NCBI GenBank assembly: GCA_009746045.1 | Contig: RPFO01000667.1 | Coordinates: 4,248,862-4,312,861 of the forward strand | Direction: 5' to 3' | Source: Mesostigma viride | Taxonomy: Eukaryota > Streptophyta > Mesostigmatophyceae > Mesostigmatales > Mesostigmataceae | Length of the DNA stretch: 64,000 bases | In this document: in pieces, positions 56,480-64,000 of the stretch | Position numbering within the stretch: position 1 is the stretch's first letter | Layout: the number at the start of each line of letters is the position of its first letter | Made by a program: the position numbers and the translations under genes | Notes under the pieces: generated by a model | What the model was told of the DNA's origin: nothing | Databases searched by the model: none | Seen by the model: the letters and a program-made list of their open reading frames with translations, nothing else

Positions 56480-57800
56480 TTTCAATGGTGGGACCATGCG
56501 TGTTCCATTGGACACTGACACTCCTTTGTTCCGACGCCAGCATCGCCTGAGTCAGGCCGAGTTGGATTTTGTAGCCGAGCAATGCAAGGAGTTAGAGGAT
56601 GCCGGTATCATCAGGCAATCTTCCTCCAGCTATGCTGCTGCCGTTGTCGTTGCGCCCAAGAAGGACGCTATCACCGGGGCATGGACGGGTATGCGCATGG
56701 CCACCGATCTGCGGTTGCTGAATGCACACACACCCGTGGACCGTTACCCCATGCCACGTGTGGATGATGTCCTGGATAAGATATCTCCTCATGTGAAGTT
56801 TGTGTCCTCGCTGGACCTGCGTAGCGGCTTTCATCAGATCGCAGTTGCGCCGGAGGATCAGCGGAAGCTTGCATTCTGGGGGGCGGCAATTTGTATGAGT
56901 GGGTGCGCATGCCCTTTGGGCACCGCAACGCTAGTGCTGTTTTCCAACGAGCTATGGACAAAGTGCTTGCAGGTCTTCCTTTCGCCGCTTGTTACATTGA
57001 TGATGTAATCGTCTTTAGCGCGACATTTGAGGAGCACCTGGCGCACTTGGAGCAGGTTCGCTTGGCTCTCGAGGAGCATAATATGCGGCTGCACCCTGAG
57101 AAGTGCAAGTTCGCCCAGCGGACCCTCTCATTCCTTGGTCATCAGATTGTGCCGGGTGGCCGGACGCCTGATGCCGCCAAGGTCGAATCCATTGCGCAGG
57201 CCGCCGTACCCACGGATGTCTCAGGGGTGCGGGCGTATTTGGGTTTGGCTGGCTATTACCGAGGTTACATTGAGAACTTCAGCAGCAAGGTGAAGCCCTT
57301 GACCGAGTTACTCAAGAAGGGGTGCGTGTGGGCGTGGGGTCCCGCACAGCAACGCGCCATCGAGACAATCAAGCAGGAGCTCACGTCGGCACCGATTCTG
57401 CGCGCCCCTGACTATGCTTTGCCATTTGTGTTATATACCGACTGGTCCAAGGTAGGACTGGGTGCGGTCTTGGCGCAAAAGGATGGTGATGGGCGCGAGC
57501 ACGTTATTGCTTATGCTAGTCGCAGCAACAACCCAGCGGAGAGCCGGTATTCTTCCTATGAGGGGGAGGCACTGGCTGTGGTGTGGGCCATCAAGCACTT
57601 TCGCCCGTATTTATTTGGGCGCGTGTTTACTCTGGTGACAGACCACCAGCCGCTTCAGTGGCTAATGACCAACACCAACCTGACGGGTAAGCTCGCCCGA
57701 TGGGCCATGATTATCCAGGAGTACCACATGACCATTGTGCATCGGGCCGGCAAGGACCATGTCAACGCCGATGTGCTATCCCGATACGCCATGCCTACCA
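56480..57800 (+). CDS. RT and RNase H region of the methyltransferase gypsy element
   Basis: RT motifs: LEDAGIIRQSSSSYAAAVVV, MATDLRLLNAHTPVDRYPMP, SSLDLRSGFHQIAVAPEDQ and YIDDVIVFS (about 56,993-57,020). RNase H: VLYTDWSKVGLGAVLAQKDG near 57,428-57,490, TDHQPLQWLM, and HRAGKDHVNADVLSRYA near 57,740-57,790. Confidence 0.8.
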
Positions 57801-58299
57801 CTGTTGACCACACTGGAGCCCGGGCCATGGGTGCCGAGGGCTCGTCTGGTTCTGTGGTCTTTGTGAACGCTGCTGGGTATGCGGCCGACGATGAGGAGGA
57901 GGCGTGGTGGCGCAGTGTCGAGTACTCTGTGGCGGACTTCGGCATCAGCGACGACCCGGTGCGGCCGTCGCCATTCACGCCATCCAAAGCTGTGTGCGCT
58001 ATGGAAGAGGGTAGGTCTCTGTCCTTTGACATTGATCCTTCTCTGCAGCAGCTGATCGCTGTGCAGGCTCTCTTAGCGCGTAGCTCTCTTGCTGATTGCT
58101 ACACCGCTGATATCTGGCTAGATGGTCGAGTTTGGAGCAAGTGCAGGGTGCTGTCTTGACTCCTACTCCAGTCGATTGGACTCCTGCTCAGAAGGCGACG
58201 GAGTTGAACAGGGTGCAGCACAGGGCTGCAACCTATGGTTGGGAAGATGGGGTTTTGTACAAGCTGTTGGGCAAGCGTAGGGTGGTCGTCCCACCGCCT

Positions 58300-59642
58300 G
58301 ACAAGCGCGTTGCTATAGTGCAGGCGTACCACGAGCGGTATGGTCACTTGGGTGGCAATCGCACGCTCAGCCTCGTACGGACCAGCTATTGGTGGAATAA
58401 CATGCGACACACGGTGGCCCAGGTAGTGGCCAGCTGTGTCCCGTGTGCTCGAACCAAGGCTAACTTTAGCGCAGATCATGGTGCCAAGGAGCTGATGTCG
58501 CTTCCCATCAAGGGCTTGTTTTATCGCTGGCACGTCGATCTGTGCGGGCCGTTTCAGGAGAGCCCTGACGGCAACCTCTATGTCATGGTATGCGTGGAGA
58601 GCTTTAGCAAATGGGTTGAGTTGATCCCCATTGCTGACAAGCATGCCGCTACCACAGCGAAGCATTTTGCGGACATCATACCAGGTTTGGGGCTCCCGCG
58701 GAGGTAGTCACGGACCAGGGTGGTGAGTTCAGGGGTGAGTTCCAGGAGTTGCTGGATGGATGTCTTATTGATCACCGTCGCACTTCTCGGGAGCATCCTC
58801 AGGCCAATGGTTTGGCTGAGAGATTGGTGCAGACCGTCAAGCAGGCGCTGCGCAAGTGGAGCCTGCAGGTGCCGGAGTCGGCCAGGTGGGATCGCGAGTT
58901 GGCATGGATTGCCATGGGTTATCGCATGTCTCCCCAGGAGTCTCTCGCTACCTTCTCCCCGTATTTCCTTCTGTTCGGGCGTAATCCTCTTTTGCCTACG
59001 GAGGCACAGGTTGCGCACCCCGAACCCATGGCCTTCGACAACGCTCAGCAATTTTTGGTTGAGGTGCTGGCCAGGGCAGAGACTTTTAAGAAGGTCATGC
59101 CCATCGCGATGAACAACTTGTTCATTGCTCAGCACAGGGACTCCCTGCGCTACGCTCAGCGCCGGGGGGGCGCATACATGGCTCGCCAGCTGCGGTTTAG
59201 GCCAGGGCAGTATGTTTTCCTGCGCACTCAGCTGAAGCACACTTTGGATGTGGAGGCGGGGCCCACCATTTTGCGCATTGTGGCTATCAAACCATCGGGA
59301 GTGGCAATTTTGGAGGGCGCCGACGGGAGCCGTACGACTGACAACCTCAGCAATCTCAGTCCCTGCTCGCTGCCCAATTTGGTCCACGACCTCCAACCGC
59401 ACACGTCTCGCCGAGTCAAGGACGCCCAGTGTCAGGTTTGTCACCGGGTCGATCAGGCGGAGTCCATGTTATTGTGTGATCAGTGTAACTGTGGTTGGCA
59501 CATGCAGTGCTTGCAGCCAGTGGTCACCAGCATTCCGGAGGGGGATTGGTTTTGTCCAGTGTGCACCGCTGCGCAGTTTACCTCCCGCAGCTTGACTGCG
59601 GTCACCGCTGCCCTTGTCTTGGTACGATCGCTGTCTTCGTGA
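58300..59642 (+). CDS. Integrase region with C-terminal PHD finger
   Basis: The zinc box reads YHERYGHLGGNRTL and CVPCARTK (about 58,325-58,460). The catalytic core has WHVDLCGPF, then VVTDQGGEFRGEF (about 58,704-58,745), then SREHPQANGLAERLVQTVKQ (about 58,788-58,845). After an SH3-like tail (FRPGQYVFLRTQL) comes a C4HC3 PHD finger at about 59,425-59,570: CQVCHRVD, LLCDQCNCGWHMQC, GDWFCPVC. PHD fingers read histone H3 tails, often methylated lysine 4. It occupies the place where chromoviruses carry a chromodomain, so a role in target-site choice is the natural inference. Confidence 0.85.
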
Positions 59643-59668
59643 TGGGGCCGGTCGCCAGCGAGGGGGGG

Positions 59669-61204
59669 AATCATGGGACAGGTCCTCGCCCACCCCACAG
59701 GGCATGCAGTTAAGGCAGGCACGTCAGCTCAGCTCATTTGGGTTTTACCAAATTAAGCTGAGTGGCCAGCCGCCATGGTGGCGCCGGAGATTGTGGCACG
59801 CAGACGCGACAGCTGTCACGGACGCGAGCTATGTCATCCGGGCGCCCACTATGCACAAGACCGGTGACGTGCGCAAGGAATTTGTTTTCTACGCATTTTC
59901 GACAAAGGCTAGTGACCGGGGGGGACACTAGCACTTGCAGCATAAGAGCGGACGAAAGTGTACGTGCGCGCGCGCCGGGCCAGGCACAGCTGGGCGCGCA
60001 GCACTGACTTGAGCGGACGGCAGCACAAGTGCGCAGCGTCGAGAGGATCATACGCGTGTTAGTGGACAGCTGGAGCTGAGCTGGAGCTGGACTGCTGGAC
60101 TTCAACAGCGCCGAGGCTATTGACAGGCCAGGTGTCTTTGTGGTGTAGAATAGCGGGTCAACGTTATGAGGACTGGACAGAAAATGGAAAAGGACAATTT
60201 GCGGTGCGGAGCCAGATCGCTGGAATGAATGCGAAATCGCTGGCAGCCCTACAAAGGGATTTCTTCTAGAAAGGAACGATTAGACGCAATGTTTGCTGGG
60301 CCACTCACACGCAAGGTGTGAGCGTGCAGATTGTCTGAAGGATATTATGCTTCGACCTTGGTGGACGTGACTCAATGTCGGACATTCCCAGGGACAGAAA
60401 TGCCGGAGCCTCTAGGAGATGAGATCGGCAACAGGGTAGCAATTTAGATTTGTCGGGATGCCTTCCTGCTTTTGTTGGCATGTGTGGTAGAAAGCCAGGA
60501 CGGCAACTGGAATGCGGTTTCTATTTGCATGGTTCAGGCAGCAAGATAGTTTTGGCATTCCTGGCTGGACTGACAAGTGTGGCGTGTGTCATGCGTGTGG
60601 CATGACGAATGGTTTGGTTCATAGTCGAAGAGGACTCTCACGCAGCGTGTAGTCTCTTCGAGTCTCTCGTTAGTGGCCTTCGTGTTTCTCCCTTTCCTTG
60701 GGAGCAAGGCCGGTAGCATGTCATGGAGCGCTGCCTAACTGCGGGCTCGTGAGCATGGAGTGCATCGATATTGAGACTATCAACGTGTTGTAATTGTATT
60801 AACTTTCTCAATAAATTCCGCATGTGCGGCTTCATCATCAGACTGTGCAAAGTGTGTGTTGTGAAAGCATTGTTCTATAGCAGGGGAGGCAAAAGCACCC
60901 TCTTGCACCATCATATTGTCGCAATTAGAGTAGTTGGAGCGTCTAGCTAACGCCCCAGCAAGGATATTCAAACGCGGCACGCGACGGTACACAAGGGGAT
61001 CAAGAAGGTGGTCATCAGGCACGAGGGACAGTTCCTTGTCCTCGGCTGAGAGCCCTCTTTTTCATTAATCATGGGACAGGTCCTCGCCCACCCCACAGGG
61101 CATGCAGTTAAGGCAGGCACGTCAGCTCAGCTCATTTGGGTTTTACCAAAGCTGAGTGGCCAGCCGCATGGTGGCGCCGGAGGTTGTGGCACGCAGACGC
61201 GACA
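59669..61204 (+). repeat. Right terminal B-A-B block of the methyltransferase gypsy element
   Basis: B1 (about 59,669-59,811) and B2 (about 61,067-61,204) are near-identical, starting AATCATGGGACAGGTCCTCG and ending CAGACGCGACA. Block A lies between them. The B1-A border reads GACA-GC-TGTC, a perfect 10-base palindrome that looks like two element ends facing each other. Confidence 0.85.
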
Positions 61205-61208
61205 CGCC

Positions 61209-62972
61209 TCCTCGGCGTCTGCTCCTCCCTCTCCGGTCCCGTCGTCACCTCGGTCGACCCGGTGTGTTGCAGTGGAGCCTACCCCTTCGGGTTTGCCTGA
61301 TCCTCTGTCGGCGACGGTCTTGGCTATGCAGGCTCAGATCCAGTCCCTGACCACGGCGTTCGGGGCCTTCATGGCGGCCCAAGCGCAGACTCCGGCCACG
61401 CCAGGTGTGTCTGTGGTGTCTGCGCCCCCTACCCCTTCGGTTGTTTCGGCACCTGTGGTTTTGCCGGCGCCCACTACCCCTTCGGTTGCGGCGGCTCCGA
61501 CACCTCTGGTTACCTCCGTGCCGGCGACCGACGTTTCTGCGCCGCGACGCGAGTCTTCTGCCCCTTCGGCTGTGCCCGCCGTCGCCTCCTCTGGGCCGCC
61601 CGCTGCGCCCTCACCGCCAGTTCGGGGTTTCTTCAGCGACACGGGCGATCATCCCAGGCTTTGGGAGGGTGGTCCCCCGCAGAGGATTCCGGTGCCCGAC
61701 TGGAGCTTGGATGGCAACCAATCTTATGCCGGACTGCCTGTCCCTACTACGGGTCCTATTTTCAATATGTGGCCTGAGGGTGCGCCGGCAACGGAGCCCG
61801 GCGCGCCTGCTGCGGTGGCGGGTCCGTCACGGCCCTCTCTGGCTTCGGGTCCGGCGCGACCTCCTGTTGTACCAGTGTCATCTGCGTCGGTGACGGCTCC
61901 CGCCCCTGCGTCGGCCCCCGCGTCGGTCCCTGCTCCTTCGGCCTCGCGGTCTTTGGCTGCGGTTGTTCGGTCCACCGGTCAGGATCCCCGCGCCACCCGC
62001 GCTGCCGATTCCCTCCGGGAGTTGTCCCAGGGTGATCGGGACAGGGCCCCTTCTGTGGTGCATGTGACGCCGGAGTCGCGCGACACGCCCGTGCCTGGAT
62101 GCGGTATGTCCGCACTCGCCTGCCGCCAGTGTGACCTGCCGCGCGCCTCCGCCGAGCTTGCCATCTCGCCCATGTCCTACGGGTTCTCCCAGGTGTGTCG
62201 GGCGCCTCGGAATCGTGGCCTACCCATTGAGACTGATCGGCCTCCTTTCGACATGGTTATTTTAGCTGATCCTGTGTTCCAGGGTGAGATCTTGGTTCGG
62301 CGCGTTCTGTATCGCTGGGCTAGGCGCCACAACGACTTGGACACCTACGGTGGGTTCCGGCAGTGGGCTTACCCTCCGCCTCTGGGCATTATGGCTTCGG
62401 ATGCCCTTAATTACGGTAGAGTTTCCGGCGGTACAGGGTGCTGCGTACAACACGGTCCTCCAGCCCATCCTCGAGTGGGATGCCCGTCGTCCGGCGCCCA
62501 TCCCGGGCCAGGGTCTAGACTCCCGTGGCCACCCTCCTCCTCGGGCCAGCGACTACCTGGAGACATTCGGGTCGCGCCAGTGTGCTCGTCGGTGGCGCTC
62601 CCGAGAGGTTCGGCACATCCGGATGTGGCCGTCCAACGTGGAGCCCTTGGTGGACCTGTTTTTCCCGACGGGTTTGCGCCCTCGGATCCGGTTCTGTACC
62701 ATCGTCTCCTCCTGCGGGCCCTCTGTTTGATCGCGGTAGAGCCTTTCCTTCGCCTCTTTGCCTGTGGCTTCCTGGACTGGGCCCGTGGCCAGGTCGTTCT
62801 TACGCAGCATAGGTATTACTGGGCCTTTCTGGGCCTTTTTCCTGACGGTGTGTGGGCCGATGTTTTCCTCACTGTAGATAGGCATGACAATGTCGAGGAT
62901 GTGGCCCACTACCAGGCCTACCTGGATGTCCTGCTGGCCTCCCGTGGTACCTACCAGACGGATGGCCATTAG
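61209..62972 (+). CDS. Extra 3' ORF region of the outer gypsy element, second segment
   Basis: The segment has a helical stretch (LSATVLAMQAQIQSLTTAFG), a long Pro/Ala/Ser-rich part, then a more globular part with RPPFDMVILADPVFQGEILV and YYWAFLGLFPDGVWADVFL. No known retroelement domain is recognised. The Pro-rich-plus-globular layout recalls a second structural protein, but this is inference. It is an interrupted fossil like the rest of the element. Confidence 0.45.
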   Translation, partial: SSASAPPSPVPSSPRSTRCVAVEPTPSGLPDPLSATVLAMQAQIQSLTTAFGAFMAAQAQTPATPGVSVVSAPPTPSVVSAPVVLPAPTTPSVAAAPTPLVTSVPATDVSAPRRESSAPSAVPAVASSGPPAAPSPPVRGFFSDTGDHPRLWEGGPPQRIPVPDWSLDGNQSYAGLPVPTTGPIFNMWPEGAPATEPGAPAAVAGPSRPSLASGPARPPVVPVSSASVTAPAPASAPASVPAPSASRSLAAVVRSTGQDPRATRAADSLRELSQGDRDRAPSVVHVTPESRDTPVPGCGMSALACRQCDLPRASAELAISPMSYGFSQVCRAPRNRGLPIETDRPPFDMVILADPVFQGEILVRRVLYRWARRHNDLDTYGGFRQWAYPPPLGIMASDALNYGRVSGGTGCCVQHGPPAHPRVGCPSSGAHPGPGSRLPWPPSSSGQRLPGDIRVAPVCSSVALPRGSAHPDVAVQRGALGGPVFPDGFAPSDPVLYHRLLLRALCLIAVEPFLRLFACGFLDWARGQVVLTQHRYYWAFLGLFPDGVWADVFLTVDRHDNVEDVAHYQAYLDVLLASRGTYQTDGH

Positions 62973-63319
62973 ATAGAGGGCCTTAGGCCCGACCTGAGGG
63001 TGTTGTCCCTCCGGTATATAGAGTCGCCCTCATATTCTGGCCAGTTGGTTGGCTGTTCTTGGTCCTTGGCGCTGATGTGTTTACTCTGTGTGTCCTGCCC
63101 AGTGCCGTCCCCCCCGGCCAGGACTCCGTTCCAGGCAGTTAGGGGAACCTCCCACCAGGCTTGGTGCTGGCTAACCCTACACCACCCGGCGTGGTGGTGG
63201 AGACCGTGTGAACTATTGGTGCTTTGTATCTGGGATGGTCTATCGATTGTGTTGGTGTGTGCTGGGTGCATTAGGTTTTTCCTACCCCTTCGTTTCCTCC
63301 CTGTGCGTAGGGAGAGGGC

Positions 63320-63344
63320 TCCCTACCTTTGTGGGGGGGGGAGG
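63320..63344 (+). other. Polypurine tract of the outer gypsy element
   Basis: GTGGGGGGGGGAGG lies directly before the 3' LTR, as expected for plus-strand priming. Confidence 0.7.
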
Positions 63345-63920
63345 TGTTACGTCGCGTAACAATTCGTTGTAGTTACGGACGTAAATTAGGTCTTTTGCCT
63401 CGGTTGTCCCTAGGTTTACGTTTAGGCTCCTACCGGGACATTATTGCCTTCGTAACAGTACTGTGGTACATTGGGTGCCGTTGGGCGCCGCGCCGCGTAC
63501 TTTACTAGTGGTCCTGATCCGGTGGTAGAATGTAGTGGACCAGCGTGCATCAGTAGTAGATGTAGTGGACCAGCGTGCATCTGTAGGCGAGGGCCATGTC
63601 GGCCCGAGCGTGTTGGACCGTTGGTGACCATTTATGCACGTTCTACCCCTTGTGTGTGCACTCGGCGTGTGTTAAATGAATTAACACATATAGGCTTGGG
63701 TCACGGCAGTGTAGTTGTGTTTCCTTCCTCTATTCCTGGAGTAAACGGGTTTTGGTAAATGGTTGTATGGCGTATTATAGTAACACATACGTTAATGCAT
63801 TGAGATCAGCTCCGTCACGTTCGTCTTTCGCCAGAGGTTTGAGTAGAGGAGGCCTGACCAGTTTAGGTAGTATCAGGCCCATTAGAGGTAGAGGTGGAGG
63901 TAGATATCCGCGGCGTAACA
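63345..63920 (+). repeat. 3' LTR of the outer gypsy element
   Basis: The 576-base LTR runs TGTTACG to CGTAACA and serves as the uninterrupted reference for the 5' LTR. It is followed by the TATGG duplication. Confidence 0.9.
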
Positions 63921-63925
63921 TATGG

Positions 63926-64000
63926 TACCTGCGAAAATTTTGACTGCAGATTTGGGTTCAGCTCGCCAAGTGCTATCAGTTTGTCCGTCAAACCGTTTCG
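63926..64000. other. Right flank of the nest; nothing recognised
   Basis: Only 75 bases remain after the TATGG duplication. No feature is seen. Confidence 0.4.

Larger units (their letters stand above)
50058..61204 (+). mobile_element. Ty3/gypsy element with DNA methyltransferase and PHD finger, nested in the outer gypsy element
   Basis: The insertion starts TGTC at 50,058 and ends GACA at 61,204, with CGCC duplicated at 50,054-50,057 and 61,205-61,208. Parts in order: terminal block A, coiled-coil gag with zinc knuckle, protease, cytosine-5 DNA methyltransferase, RT-RNase H, integrase, PHD finger, a polypurine run (GAGGGGGGGAA near 59,660), then blocks B-A-B. The two A blocks (about 1,260 bases) differ at perhaps 15-20 places, about 1.5% by eye. 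The coding part is interrupted about four times. It must be younger than the outer element into which it is inserted. Confidence 0.9.
28890..63920 (+). mobile_element. Outer Ty3/gypsy chromodomain element (host of the nest)
   Basis: The element runs from TGTTACG at 28,890 to CGTAACA at 63,920, flanked by TATGG at 28,885-28,889 and 63,921-63,925. Without its four inserted elements it is about 10.9 kb. Parts in order: 5' LTR; a primer site resembling the initiator-Met tRNA 3' end; a viroplasmin-like small ORF; gag with zinc knuckle; protease; RT-RNase H; integrase with chromodomain; a long extra 3' ORF; a polypurine tract; and the 3' LTR. The two LTRs (577 and 576 bases once the 5' LTR insertion is discounted) differ at only about three places by eye, so the insertion seems young. 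The coding part is nevertheless interrupted at several points besides the insertions, so this copy is not functional. Confidence 0.9.

Noticed and set aside
50058-61204. DIRS/PAT element, because of the A...B-A-B ends
   Set aside because: The coding part has a DDE integrase with an H2C2 zinc box and there is a CGCC target duplication; tyrosine-recombinase elements have neither.
62700-62972. Envelope gene at the 3' end of the outer gypsy element
   Set aside because: There are hydrophobic stretches but no signal peptide, furin-like site or clear membrane anchor; left as an unknown 3' ORF.

Overview
The window looks like repeat-rich nuclear DNA of a eukaryotic microalga, most likely a green alga of the prasinophyte kind. 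Reasons: spliced genes with GT-AG introns, a GT29 sialyltransferase-type gene (a family known from prasinophytes), GC-rich host exons, and a mix of Ty3/gypsy, Ty1/copia, LINE and short DNA elements. The organism call is an inference with modest confidence. Everything here was read by eye.

Layout. 1-3.24 kb: the 5' half of a minus-strand copia-like element running off the left edge. 3.7-10.4 kb: fragments of LINE family A (RT with a YADD box) and of the 3' end of LINE family B, ending in short hairpins plus TTAA-rich tails. 11.76-17.06 kb: a two-exon minus-strand host gene for a very long sialyltransferase-like protein with a signal-anchor exon. 17.5-20.6 kb: a plus-strand multi-exon gene with a SWIM-type zinc finger and duplicated 81-nt exons. 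20.7-28.3 kb: LINE insertions with clean target-site duplications, a Penelope-like RT remnant, an 82-bp tandem array, two minisatellites and short inverted-repeat elements. 28.89-63.92 kb: one 35-kb nest. Its outer shell is a chromodomain gypsy element of about 10.9 kb with TATGG duplications. Four other elements are inserted in it: a piggyBac-type non-autonomous DNA transposon (TTAA), a gag-only LTR element (GATAG), a copia element (GTAAG), and a second gypsy element (CGCC) carrying a cytosine-5 DNA methyltransferase domain and a PHD finger.

The most interesting item is that inner gypsy element at 50.06-61.20 kb. Its polyprotein region holds gag, protease, DNA methyltransferase, RT-RNase H, integrase and a PHD finger, so it could both write and read chromatin marks. 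Its ends are also odd: one terminal block on the left, but a B-A-B arrangement on the right. The two copia elements share a second oddity, a protease-like segment lying after the integrase instead of before it. All LTR elements are treated as fossils: most are interrupted in their coding parts, while the gag-only element looks whole.
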